DNA from: DASZCR01 sp035942915
GTDB lineage: Bacteria; Acidobacteriota; Blastocatellia; Pyrinomonadales; Pyrinomonadaceae
Length of the DNA stretch: 15,720 nt
Direction: 5' to 3'
Assembly (NCBI GenBank): GCA_035942915.1
Contig: DASZCR010000130.1
Span: forward strand, 1 to 15,720
Shown: piece after piece, positions 1-10,000 of the stretch
Layout: each line of letters opens with the position of its first letter
Numbering within the stretch: the stretch's first letter is position 1
The notes under the pieces: generated by a model
The model's input: the letters and a program-made list of their open reading frames with translations, nothing else
Database searches by the model: none
Told to the model about the DNA's origin: nothing
Program-made: the position numbers and the translations under genes

Positions 1-2240
1 CTACTCAAGCGCGTGCGGACGGTCGCCCTTGAGGCGTACGCGCATCAGGACATGCCCTTTGAGCAATTGGTGGAACAGCTACAGCCGGAACGTCACATGA
101 ACCGCCACCCGCTCTTTCAAGTGATGTTTCAGTTGGGCAACGCGCCGATGGGCGAAGCGGCGCTGCCGGGTCTGACTTTGCAGGGCGTCGAGAGCGAGCG
201 AGTGACGACGCAGTTCGACTTGAGCATCGACATCACGGAAGACGCCGACGGGCTTCTGGCCGTCGCGGAATACAGCACAGACCTGTTCGACGCGCCGACC
301 ATCGCACGGATGCTCGGACACTTCCGCAACGTGTTGGAGCGTGTGGCGGAAAACCCGGACGAGAGCATCGCGCGCATACCTTTGCTGGCGCGTGCGGAGC
401 GCGAGCAATTACTGTTTGAGTGGAACGAGACGGATAAAAGCTATCCTGTCGAGAAGTGTCTGCACGAGTTGTTCGAGGCGCGTGCGGAGAGTGCGCCGGA
501 CGCGCTCGCCGTCATCTCAGGCGCGGAGCGTTTGAGCTACGCGGCGCTCAACGGTCGTGCTAATCAACTGGCGCGATACCTGCGGAGTCTGGGCATCAGG
601 CCGGAGACGCGCGTCGGTGTGTTGTTGGAACGCTCGCCCGATATGTTGGTTGCGTTGCTCGCCATCCTCAAGGCGGGCGGGGCGTATGTGCCGCTTGACG
701 CGCGTTACCCGCAACAACGTCTGGCCTTTATCCTGAACGATGCGCAGGCGTCTGTGCTGATTACGCAGACGCATCTGAGGGAATTGATTCCTGAGAAGAA
801 GGCTCATCAGACACGCGTCCTGTGCTTGGACGCCGAGCGTGATGCGGTTGCGGAGCAGAGCGCGTCGAACCTGACGGCCGACGCTCAAACGGAAAATCTG
901 GCCTACGTTATCTACACTTCAGGTTCGACGGGACAACCGAAGGGCGTCGGCGTCAGCCACAGGTCTCTGGTCAACCATCAGGCGGCGGTGCGTGATGCTT
1001 ACGGCCTGTGCCCGGAAGACCGCGTGCTGCAATTCGCCGCGCTCAGTTTCGACGTGGCGGCGGAGGAAATCTTCCCCACGCTTCTGAGTGGGGCGACGCT
1101 CGTCTTGCGCGACGAAGCGTCGCCCGGCGTCGGCGAGGGATTGCTGCGACAGGTGCAGGAGCAAGGCGTCACGGTGCTTAACTTGCCCGCTTCGGTCTGG
1201 CACGAATGGGCGAGCGAGTTGGCGAGAGATGACGCCTCTTTGCCCGATGGCCTGCGCCTGTTGATTGTCGGCAGCGAGCGCGTGTTGCGCGAGAGTCTGG
1301 CGGGTTGGAGCAGGATGGCGGGCGTTGGGACGCGTTTGGTCAACGCTTACGGCACGACGGAGACGACCATCACGGCGACCCTCTATCAACCGTCGAAGGC
1401 ATTGGAAGAGGCACACACGGGAGCAGCCCTGCCGATAGGTCGCCCCGTCGCCAATACGCAAACATACATTCTCGATGAATCCATGCAGCCCGTTCCCGTC
1501 GGCGTCGTCGGCCAGTTGTATCTCGGCGGCGAAGGCGTGGCGCGCGGTTATCTGAATCGTCCACGTCTGACAGCGGAAAAGTTCGTCCCGCATCCGTTCA
1601 GCGCGAGGGCAGGCGCGCGGCTGTATCAGACGGGCGACCTCGCGCGTTATCTGAGCGATGGAAATATCGAGTTCGTCGGCCGTCTTGATGAGCAGGTGAA
1701 GGTTCGCGGTTTCCGCATCGAGCTTGGGGAGGTCGAAGCGGCGTTGAACGAGCAGAAGGAGGTGCGAGAGGCGTTGGTCATCGCGCAGGCCGACGCCTCC
1801 GGCCAGAGCCGTCTGGTGGCCTATGTCTCCGCCGAGCCGAATCAGGAGATAACGAAGAAGGAACTGCGCGAGCGATTGAGAGAGAGGCTGCCGGAATTTA
1901 TGATTCCGGCGGTCTTCGTCCTCTTGAGCGAACTGCCGCTGATGCCGAACGGCAAAGTTGACCGTCGCGCATTGCCCGCGCCCGAAGAGGTTTCCGATGA
2001 AGTGGAAGAATCCGTCGCCCCGCAGACGGAAGTTGAGAGCATCATCGCGGGCATCTGGCGCGAAGTGCTCAGGCGCGAAAAGGTCGGCGTGCATGAAAAC
2101 TTCTTCGACCTCGGCGGCCATTCGCTCCTGATGGTGCAGGTGCATAACCGTCTGCGAAAGGCTTTCGACACAAACATCACGATGCTCGACCTGTTCAAGT
2201 ATCCGACCATCAGCGCGCTGGCCGGATACATTGCGCCCGC
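1..2240 (+). other. NRPS module part: C-domain end, adenylation domain 1, PCP 1
   Basis: The C-domain end shows the late PFEQLVEQLQPER / HPLFQVMF motifs near residues 19-42. Adenylation motifs are all present: LSYAAL (178), LKAGGAYVPLD, YTSGSTGQPKG (305), FDVAAEEIF (Asp at 351), NAYGTTE (448), GGEGVARGY, YQTGDLARY, the RGFRIELGEVE hinge, and PNGKVDR with the catalytic Lys at 652. Aligned by eye to the GrsA pocket, the specificity residues read D-V-E-S-I-G-A-I-T-K. I cannot assign this code to an amino acid with confidence. The PCP has FFDLGGHSL with the phosphopantetheine Ser at residue 708. No epimerase domain follows, so the unit should keep the configuration of the activated amino acid. 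Confidence 0.93.
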
Positions 2241-5200
2241 GAGTCAGAGTGTGTCGTTGCCGCCTCTCCCGCGCGTTGAAGTCGAAGCGCCGCAGGTGCG
2301 CGCGGCGCAGGGCGCATCCGACATCGCCATCGTCGGCATGGCCGGACGCTTTCCCGGCGCGCGCAGCATTGAGCAGTTCTGGGAGAACCTGCGCGCAGGC
2401 GTCGAATCCGTCTCCTTCCTCTCAGACGAGGAATTGATTGCGGCGGGGGTTGACCCCGCGTTGCTCGCACATCCGAACTACGTCAAGGCGGGCGTCATCC
2501 TCGAAGACGTTGAGCAGTTCGACGCCTCCTTCTTCGGCTACTCTCCGAGAGAGGCAGAGGTGATGGATCCGCAGCACAGGCTCTTTCTGGAATGTGCGTG
2601 GGAGGCGCTGGAACAGGCCGGACACGACCCGGAGCAGGATGGCGGCTCGGTCGGCGTCTTCGCGGGCGCGGGCGCAAGCAGTTACTCGTACAACTTGATG
2701 TCGCATCCCGAAATCGTCGAAGCGGTCGGCGGACTACAGTTAGCCATCGGCAATGATAAAGACCATCTTCCGACGCACGTCTCTTACAAACTGAACCTGC
2801 GCGGGCCGAGCGTCGCCGTGCAGACCGCTTGCTCGACCTCTCTGGTCGCGGTTCACATGGCTTGCAGGAGTCTGTTGAGCGGCGAATGTCGGATAGCTCT
2901 GGCGGGCGGGGTAGCCATTCACGGCGGCGAGAGGCAAGGATACGTTTATCAGGAAGGCGGCATCCACTCGCCCGATGGTCATTGTCGTGCCTTCGACGCA
3001 AGCGCACGAGGGACAATCAGCGGGAGCGGCATCGGCATCGTCGTCTTGAAGCGTCTGGCGGATGCACTGGCCGACGGGGATTTTATTCACGCCGTCATCA
3101 AAGGCTCGGCCATTAATAACGACGGCTCGGCGAAGGTGGGCTATACCGCGCCGAGCGTCGAAGGGCAGGCGGAGGCGATTCGCGGGGCACAGGCGGCTGC
3201 CGGTGTCGATGCCGAGACAATCAGCTACATCGAAGCGCACGGGACAGGGACGACGCTCGGCGACCCGATTGAAATCGCCGCGCTGACACAGGTCTTCCGC
3301 CGGAGCACGGACAAGAAAGGGTTCTGTGCCGTCGGTTCGGTCAAGACCAACCTCGGCCACCTCGATACGGCGGCAGGCGTCGCCGGATTGATTAAAACTG
3401 TACTCGCGCTCGAACATCAGACCATCCCGCCGAATCTGCATTTCACGCAGCCCAACGCCGCGCTCGACCTCGACAACAGTCCTTTCTACGTGAACAAGGA
3501 CGCGTCCGAATGGACGACGCGCGACGGGCATCCGCGTCGCGCAGGAGTCAGTTCGTTCGGCATCGGCGGCACGAACGCGCACGTCGTCGTCGAAGAAGCG
3601 CCGACCGTCGCACCGTCCGGCGCTTCGCGCCCCTTACAACTGTTGATGTTGTCGGCCAGAACGGAGACGGCGCTCGAACAAGCGACCGGCAATCTGGCCG
3701 CGTATCTCAAACGACACCCGGACGCGAACCTCGCAGACATCGCATACACCTTGCAAGTCGGGCGAAAGGCTTTCGGCCAACGCCGCGTCGTCATGTGCCA
3801 CGACGCGGAGGAGGCGCGAGAAGGTCTTGAGATGCTGCGTCCTGAGAGAGTCATGACCTCGACGGGCGAAGCTCTCGAACGCAACGTCGTCTTCATGTTT
3901 CCCGGTCAGGGCGCGCAGTACGTCGGTATGGGACGAGAGCTTTACCGGCAGGAGCGCGTCTTCCGTGAGCAGGTTGATTGGTGCTGCGAAACGCTCAAGG
4001 CTCATCTCGGTTTCGACCTCCGCGACGTGCTCTATCCGCGCCCGGAAGAGGCGGACGCGGCCGCCGAACGTCTGCGACAGACTTACATCACGCAGCCCGC
4101 GCTCTTCGTCGTCGAATACGCTTTGGCGCGTCTCTGGATGTCTTGGGGCGTGCGTCCGGCGGCGATGATTGGGCATAGCATCGGCGAATATGTCGCCGCC
4201 TGTCTGGCCGGTGTCTTCTCTGTCGAAGATGCCTTATCGCTGGTTGCGCTCAGAGGGAGACTGATTCAAACGCTGCCGGAAGGCGCGATGCTCAGTGTGG
4301 CGCTCGCAGAAGAGCAGTTGCGCGAGATGCTCGGCGAGCAACTGTCTCTGGCGGCCGTCAACGGCGCGACGCTCTGCACGGTTTCGGGGACGTGTGAGGC
4401 GATAGACGAGTTGCAGGGGCGACTGGCGACGCAGGGCATCGAGTCCAGACGTTTGCACACGTCTCACGCTTTTCATTCGCAGATGATGTCGCCGATTGTC
4501 GCCGAGTTCAACGACCACGTCAGGCGCGTCAAACTCAACGCGCCGCAGATGCGTTACCTCTCCAACGTGAGCGGCAAGTGGATTAAAGCCGGCGAGGCGA
4601 CCGACCCTGCATACTGGGCGCAGCACTTACGTCGCACCGTGCGCTTCGCCGATGGTGTGCGCGAGGTGTTGCAGGATGAGAAGGCGTTGATGCTGGAAGT
4701 CGGGCCGGGACATGGTTTGAGCGCGATGGTCAAACCGCAGGCACGCGAGACCGGACAGCCTGTGATTAATTCTCTGCGACATCCGAACGAGCAAACTTCT
4801 GATGAAGAGGTTTTGATGCAGGCGCTCGGTCGTCTCTGGCTGGCGGGCGCGCGGGTTGATTGGCGCGGATTCTATGCTGATGAAGTCCGCCGTCGGTTGC
4901 CGCTGCCGACTTATCCGTTCGAGCGTCGGCGCTACTGGGTCGGATGGCAGAAACCGTCTGCGAGCGGGCACGTGCTCGACCGTCTGCCGCGCAAGAAGCC
5001 CGATGTCGCCGATTGGTTCTATCTTCCTTTTTGGAAGCCGTCGGTGCTCGGCGCAACGGTTGAATCGGCAACGCAGCCGACGCGCTGGCTCGTCTTGCAG
5101 GACGAGGGCGGCTTCAGCGCGCAGGTCACGGAACATCTGCGGCGGGGCGGCAGCGAAGTGCTAAACGTCAGGAGCGGCCTTCGCTTCGAGCGTCTTGAGA

Positions 5201-7005
5201 ATGGAGACTACACTATCGACATCGCCCGCGCGGAAGATTACGAAGCTCTGTTAAGCGACCTCAAAGCGCGCGGAGAGATGCCGTCAGCGGTGCTCCACGC
5301 ATGGAGCATCGACGCGACGGAGACAGAGAGCGCGGGCGTCGCAGATGCGGAACAGACGCTGCGCGCGGGCTTCCAGAGTCTTATCTTTCTCGCGCGTGCG
5401 CTGGGGCATCACAAAGGTGATGACAAGATAAAAATCGCGCTTCTGACCGACGGGATGCAGTGCGTGACGGGAGAGGAGCGGCTTGTGCCGGAGAAGGCCA
5501 CAGCACTCGGCGCGTGCAGAGTGATACCGCAGGAATATCCCAACCTGAGTTGTCGCAGCATCGATGTTCTGCTCCCGTCCGCCGGCAGCAGGCAGGCGGA
5601 GAGGATGGCCGCGCAGGTTGCCGCCGAACTGCTCTCGGCGGCGCGCGAGACGGTCGTCGCTTATCGCTCGCATCAACGCTGGATTCAGGATTTCGAGCCG
5701 GTGAGGCTCGAAGCCGTCTCCGGCGCGCGCGGCCTGCTCAAGCAAGAGGGCGTGTATCTGATTACGGGCGGCACGGGCGGCATTGGCCTTGCGCTGGCCG
5801 AACATCTGGCGCAGACGCGACGCGCACGACTGACGCTCGTCGGCCGCAGCCCCTTACCCGTCAAAGATGAATGGGCGCAATGGCTATCTGCTCATCCGGC
5901 AGACGACGAGGTGAGCGTCAAGATTCGTCGGATAGAGGCGTTGGAAGAGCTTGGCGCGGAAGTGTTGGTGGCGAGCGCGGACGTGGCCGACGAGGCGCAG
6001 ATGCGCGAGGTGTGGCGTGCGACGCGCGAACGGTTCGGAACGATTAACGGCGTGATTCACGCGGCGGGAATTTCGCCGGGCGGGATGATTGAAACGAAAA
6101 CGCCGGAGATGTCGGCAAGCGTGCTCGCGCCCAAAGTGCAGGGAACGCGAGTGCTCGAATCGCTGCTCAAAGACGAGCCGTTAGACTTCCTCGTGCTCTT
6201 CTCGTCGCTCGACTCCATTCTGGGTTCGTTCGGACAAGTGGACTACTGCGCGGCCAACGCCTTCCTTGATGCCTTCGCCTACTACAATGTTCGCCGCCAC
6301 GCCGTACCGACGCTGACGATAAACTGGGACGCGTGGGGCGAGACGGGGATGGCGCTGACCGCTAAAGGGGCTTTGCGTGCGGAGGCCGGCGCATCGCACA
6401 TGGCGCAAGCAGATAAAGCGTTCGCGCCGGGAGAGAGCGAGCACGTGCAGAAATTCTTCGCCGACGCCATCTCTCTGCCGGAGGGCAGGGAAGCCTTCGA
6501 GCGCCTGCTCGCACACGAACTGATGCCGCAGGTGCTGGTCTCGACGAGAGACTTGCCGACCGTTATCAAGCAGACGGAGGAGATAGCGCAGACGCAGATT
6601 CTTGAGAGGATGGCTCCCGTGCGGCAGCCGCATACGGCGCACGCGCGGCCGAGCATGCAGACCGCCTACGTCGCGCCGCGCGACGAGTTGGAAGCGCGCA
6701 TCGCCGGTGTCTGGCAGGATGTGCTCGGCATCGAACAGGTCGGCGTCCACGATAACTTCTTCGACCTCGGCGGCCACTCGCTGCTGGCGACGCAACTCGT
6801 CTCACGTCTCAGCGAACTCTCACGCGTGGAGAAACCTCTGCGAATTATCTTCGAGCGTCCGACAGTGGCCGCGCTCGCGGAGTACATTGCACAGGCGACG
6901 GGAAAGGACGCGGCGGCCACGCCGACGCCTGCTTCGTGCTCCCCGCCGGAGATTGTGCCCCACGTCCGGCAAGTGCGTCAGATTAAGCGACCGAGGAAAA
7001 CGTAA
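1..7005 (+). CDS. Hybrid NRPS-PKS megasynthase, 5'-partial: (C)-A-PCP-KS-AT-KR-ACP
   Basis: The frame is open from base 1 to a TAA at 7003-7005, giving 2334 visible residues (numbered here from the first codon in the window). The real start lies upstream, because the protein begins inside a condensation domain. Domain order: end of C (about 1-140), adenylation (about 150-670), PCP (about 680-745), ketosynthase (774-1200), acyltransferase (about 1297-1640), ketoreductase with its structural half (about 1665-2135), ACP (about 2220-2300), then a short basic tail. The enzyme works in the cytoplasm. It should activate one amino acid, condense it with the upstream chain, then extend by malonyl-CoA and reduce the new beta-keto group. 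There is no epimerase, dehydratase, enoylreductase or methyltransferase. It lies 50 bp before the gene for the termination module on the same strand, almost certainly in one operon. Family assignment is very secure; substrate and product are inferred. Confidence 0.97.
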   Translation, partial: LLKRVRTVALEAYAHQDMPFEQLVEQLQPERHMNRHPLFQVMFQLGNAPMGEAALPGLTLQGVESERVTTQFDLSIDITEDADGLLAVAEYSTDLFDAPTIARMLGHFRNVLERVAENPDESIARIPLLARAEREQLLFEWNETDKSYPVEKCLHELFEARAESAPDALAVISGAERLSYAALNGRANQLARYLRSLGIRPETRVGVLLERSPDMLVALLAILKAGGAYVPLDARYPQQRLAFILNDAQASVLITQTHLRELIPEKKAHQTRVLCLDAERDAVAEQSASNLTADAQTENLAYVIYTSGSTGQPKGVGVSHRSLVNHQAAVRDAYGLCPEDRVLQFAALSFDVAAEEIFPTLLSGATLVLRDEASPGVGEGLLRQVQEQGVTVLNLPASVWHEWASELARDDASLPDGLRLLIVGSERVLRESLAGWSRMAGVGTRLVNAYGTTETTITATLYQPSKALEEAHTGAALPIGRPVANTQTYILDESMQPVPVGVVGQLYLGGEGVARGYLNRPRLTAEKFVPHPFSARAGARLYQTGDLARYLSDGNIEFVGRLDEQVKVRGFRIELGEVEAALNEQKEVREALVIAQADASGQSRLVAYVSAEPNQEITKKELRERLRERLPEFMIPAVFVLLSELPLMPNGKVDRRALPAPEEVSDEVEESVAPQTEVESIIAGIWREVLRREKVGVHENFFDLGGHSLLMVQVHNRLRKAFDTNITMLDLFKYPTISALAGYIAPASQSVSLPPLPRVEVEAPQVRAAQGASDIAIVGMAGRFPGARSIEQFWENLRAGVESVSFLSDEELIAAGVDPALLAHPNYVKAGVILEDVEQFDASFFGYSPREAEVMDPQHRLFLECAWEALEQAGHDPEQDGGSVGVFAGAGASSYSYNLMSHPEIVEAVGGLQLAIGNDKDHLPTHVSYKLNLRGPSVAVQTACSTSLVAVHMACRSLLSGECRIALAGGVAIHGGERQGYVYQEGGIHSPDGHCRAFDASARGTISGSGIGIVVLKRLADALADGDFIHAVIKGSAINNDGSAKVGYTAPSVEGQAEAIRGAQAAAGVDAETISYIEAHGTGTTLGDPIEIAALTQVFRRSTDKKGFCAVGSVKTNLGHLDTAAGVAGLIKTVLALEHQTIPPNLHFTQPNAALDLDNSPFYVNKDASEWTTRDGHPRRAGVSSFGIGGTNAHVVVEEAPTVAPSGASRPLQLLMLSARTETALEQATGNLAAYLKRHPDANLADIAYTLQVGRKAFGQRRVVMCHDAEEAREGLEMLRPERVMTSTGEALERNVVFMFPGQGAQYVGMGRELYRQERVFREQVDWCCETLKAHLGFDLRDVLYPRPEEADAAAERLRQTYITQPALFVVEYALARLWMSWGVRPAAMIGHSIGEYVAACLAGVFSVEDALSLVALRGRLIQTLPEGAMLSVALAEEQLREMLGEQLSLAAVNGATLCTVSGTCEAIDELQGRLATQGIESRRLHTSHAFHSQMMSPIVAEFNDHVRRVKLNAPQMRYLSNVSGKWIKAGEATDPAYWAQHLRRTVRFADGVREVLQDEKALMLEVGPGHGLSAMVKPQARETGQPVINSLRHPNEQTSDEEVLMQALGRLWLAGARVDWRGFYADEVRRRLPLPTYPFERRRYWVGWQKPSASGHVLDRLPRKKPDVADWFYLPFWKPSVLGATVESATQPTRWLVLQDEGGFSAQVTEHLRRGGSEVLNVRSGLRFERLENGDYTIDIARAEDYEALLSDLKARGEMPSAVLHAWSIDATETESAGVADAEQTLRAGFQSLIFLARALGHHKGDDKIKIALLTDGMQCVTGEERLVPEKATALGACRVIPQEYPNLSCRSIDVLLPSAGSRQAERMAAQVAAELLSAARETVVAYRSHQRWIQDFEPVRLEAVSGARGLLKQEGVYLITGGTGGIGLALAEHLAQTRRARLTLVGRSPLPVKDEWAQWLSAHPADDEVSVKIRRIEALEELGAEVLVASADVADEAQMREVWRATRERFGTINGVIHAAGISPGGMIETKTPEMSASVLAPKVQGTRVLESLLKDEPLDFLVLFSSLDSILGSFGQVDYCAANAFLDAFAYYNVRRHAVPTLTINWDAWGETGMALTAKGALRAEAGASHMAQADKAFAPGESEHVQKFFADAISLPEGREAFERLLAHELMPQVLVSTRDLPTVIKQTEEIAQTQILERMAPVRQPHTAHARPSMQTAYVAPRDELEARIAGVWQDVLGIEQVGVHDNFFDLGGHSLLATQLVSRLSELSRVEKPLRIIFERPTVAALAEYIAQATGKDAAATPTPASCSPPEIVPHVRQVRQIKRPRKT
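2098..2124 (+). repeat. Carrier-protein core repeat, copy 1 of 3
   Basis: The 27 bases encoding NFFDLGGHS of PCP 1 recur almost unchanged at 6754-6780 (ACP, one base different) and at 10131-10157 (PCP 2, where HS becomes DS). The near-identity at DNA level goes beyond what the protein motif needs and could allow module recombination. Confidence 0.6.
2317..6900 (+). other. PKS module: KS-AT(malonyl)-KR-ACP
   Basis: The ketosynthase has the active Cys in TACSTS (residue 944), His in HGTGT (1080) and His in NLGHL (1120), so it should be able to condense. The acyltransferase starts near FPGQGAQY (1301), has Ser in GHSIGEY (1393) and carries HAFHS (1489-1493), the pattern known for malonyl-CoA rather than methylmalonyl-CoA. 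The ketoreductase has TGGTGGIG (from 1922), Ser 2069, Tyr 2082 (spacing 13, as usual) and Asn 2086, so it should be active. Neither the LDD motif of B-type nor the Trp of A-type ketoreductases is evident, so I do not call the hydroxyl stereochemistry. The KR-ACP linker has the familiar PQVLVSTRDLP stretch. ACP Ser is residue 2260 in GGHSLL. Known logic for this set is a retained beta-hydroxyl. Confidence 0.93.
6754..6780 (+). repeat. Carrier-protein core repeat, copy 2 of 3
   Basis: Codes for NFFDLGGHS of the PKS ACP. It differs from 2098-2124 only in the His codon (CAC for CAT). Confidence 0.6.
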
Positions 7006-7055
7006 ATCAAAGGCAAGAGCATCCATCATCGGCAAGCGTTCCTGAAAATCTCGCC

Positions 7056-10000
7056 ATGAATGTTCCCCCTCACTCCAATCCTGTGTCCGGCTCGACTGAG
7101 GCCGAAGAGAGCCTCGTCGAGGATGTTTATCTCTTCCCGCTCTCATTCGCGCAGCAACGCCTCTGGTTCTTTCAACAGATGTACCCGGAGAGCGCGGCCT
7201 ACAATATGCCGCTCGCCACGTGGCTGCGCGGTCGCCTCCACGTCGAACATCTCGACGCCGCGCTCAACGAGATAATCCGCCGCCACGAAGTACTACGCAC
7301 CGGCATCGACCTCATCGACGGCGAACCTGCGCAACTCATCTCGCCGAGCCTGACGGTCTCCATGCCCGTCTTGGATTTAAGCGAGTTGCCCTCTGCCGAG
7401 CGAGAGGCGGAAGCGCGCCGCTTGGCGGCTGAGGAGATTGGGCGCGCCTTCGACCTCAGCAGCGCGCCGCTCTTGCGCGTTAAGCTGCTGCGGCTCTCTG
7501 CGGAAGAACATGTGCTGGTGCTCGTCCTCCACCACATCATCTGCGACGGGTGGAGCATCAACGTGCTCTTTCACGAACTCTCGACGCTCTATGCCGCCTA
7601 CACGGCGGGCGAGAGTTCGCCGCTCGCGGAACTGCCCGTGCAGTATGCAGACTACGCCGTGTGGCAGCGCGAGTGGTTGCAAGGCGAAGTGCTGGATGAG
7701 CAACTCGACTACTGGCGCGGACAGTTGGACGGTGCGCCCGCCGTCTGCGCGTTGCCGACCGACAGGCCGCGTCCGCAAGTGCGAAGTCTCAAAGGCTCTT
7801 TCGTCTCATTCGACTTTCCTCCGGGCTTAGCGTCGAAGCTGCGACAACTCTGCCAGCGTGAAGGCGTCACGCTCTTCATGCTGCTGCTCGCCGCGTTCCA
7901 GTTGTTGCTCTCGCGCTACAGCGGCCAACGCGACGTGGTAGTCGGCACTCCGATTGCCGGACGCAACCGGCAAGAGTTGGAAGGCTTAATCGGCTTCTTC
8001 GTCAACACGTTGATACTACGCACAGACCTGTCGGGCGCGCCGAGCTTTCGGGAATTGCTGTGCAGAGTGCGCGAGGTCTGTCTCGGAGCTTACGCACATG
8101 CCGAGTTACCGCTCGAAAAATTGGTCGAAGAGTTGCAACCGGAACGCAGCCTGAGCCACTCGCCGCTCTTTCAGGTGATGTTTGCCCTGCAAAATACGCC
8201 TGATAACGAGGTGCAGCAGATGTCCGGGCTTGAAGTCAGCCCGGTCGAACCGGAGGTGACCACCGCCGCGTTCGATTTAACGTTGAATATCGAGGAAGTG
8301 GAGGAAAACATCTACGGCAGGCTGCGCTACAACACAGACCTCTTCGACGCCGAAACAATCCGGCGCATCGCAGGCCATTACGTTCTGGTGTTGAAAGCCG
8401 CCGCCGATAATCTCGAACAATCCATCATGGAAGTGCCGCTGCTGACCAGCACGGAGCGGCGGCGAATCCTTTATCAGTGGAACGAGACGAAGCGCGCCTT
8501 CCCGCGTGATACCTACGTCCACGAGCTCTTCGAGCGAGAAGCCGCACGCGCGCCCGAACGCATCGCCCTCGTCTTCGACCAGCAGCAACTAAGCTACGGT
8601 GAGTTGAACCGGCAGGCCAACCGGCTCGCGCATCACTTGCGACGTTTGGGCATCGGCGCGGACAGGCCGGTCGCCATCTGTCTCAAACGTTCGACGGAGA
8701 TGATTGTCGGCATCCTCGGCGTACTTAAAGCCGGCGGGGCATACGCGCCGCTCGACCCATCCGCACCGTCCGAGCGTCTGAACTTCATGCTCGCCGACAC
8801 GGATGCCTCCGTCATCCTCACGCAGCAGAGTCTCGTCAATCTCTTTCCTGCGCAGCAGGGACGCCGCGTGCTTGCGCTCGATGCTGACTGGCCGGCCATC
8901 GAAGCGTCAGGCGAAAGCGACGACAATCCGGCGCGCATCATCTCGCACGACAACCTCGCCTACGTTCTCTATACCTCCGGCTCGACGGGTAAACCGAAAG
9001 GCGTGTTGGTCAGCCATCGCAATCTCGCCAACTCAATCCTCGCTCAACTCGCCTCCCTGCAAGAGCCTATCGAGAGCACGCCCCTCTTGATGTCCTATTT
9101 CTTCGACGGCTCGCTCTTCAATATCTTCTGCCCTCTGTCGCAGGGCGGAACGCTCGTGCTCCTGCGCGAAGGCGAACAGGCTGACCCTTCGGCCGTGATG
9201 CGCCTGATAGTCGAAAGGAGCATCCCACATATCTTTACCGTCCCGTCCTTCTATGCGCTCCTGTTGGAACAGGCGACGCGGCAGCAGTTGCAGTCCGTGC
9301 GCGTGGTTCACGTCGGCGGCGAAACCTGCTCTCCGCAACTCGTCAACAGACATCGAGAGCTTCTCCCTCAAGCACTACTGCTCAACGAGTACGGCCCGAC
9401 GGAGACGACCATCTGGTGCACGCAGTATCCCTGCGCCGCGCACACGAACAAGACCTTTGTGCCCATCGGACGCCCGACCCTCAACGCCGAAGTTTATCTG
9501 CTCGACGAGCGTTTAGAGCCTGTGCCGGTCGGCGTTCCCGGCGAACTCTACGTCGGCGGCGAAGGCGTCGCACGCGGTTATCTCGAACACTCCGACCTCA
9601 CCGCAGAGAAGTTCATCCCGCATCCCTTCAGCGCAGAGCCGGGGCAGCGTCTCTACCGGACAGGCGACCTCGCACGCTTTGAACCCGACGGCAATATCGT
9701 CTTTCTTGAGCGGATTGACCAGCAGGTGAAACTGCGCGGCTATCGCATCGAGCTTGGCGAGATTGAAGCCGAACTCGGCGAGCATGAAGCGGTACGCCAT
9801 GCGGTCTTGGTCGTCCGTGAAGAGACGCCGGGCGACCATCGGCTCGTCGCTTATCTCGTCACCGACCCGGAGCGTCGTCCGACGACTGAGGAGTTACGCG
9901 ACTACCTGAAGAGCAGGTTGCCGGAATACATGATTCCGACGGCCTTCGTCATGCTCGATGCTCTGCCGCTGACGCCTAACGGCAAACTCGACCGGCAGGC

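Noticed and set aside
13..15. GTG as the start of the first gene
   Set aside because: The frame is already open at base 1 and the residues belong to the middle of a condensation domain, so the gene begins upstream of the window.
919..2145. 408-codon open frame on the minus strand
   Set aside because: It lies wholly across the adenylation domain and PCP coding sequence, shows no recognisable domain, and is expected from the GC-rich codon pattern of the real gene.
2740..3582. 280-codon open frame on the minus strand
   Set aside because: It is antisense to the ketosynthase, whose catalytic residues are all intact; no domain features are seen in the minus-strand product.
4930..5750. Dehydratase or methyltransferase between AT and KR
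   Set aside because: The stretch is the structural half of the ketoreductase; no dehydratase HxxxGxxxxP or methyltransferase glycine-rich motif is seen.
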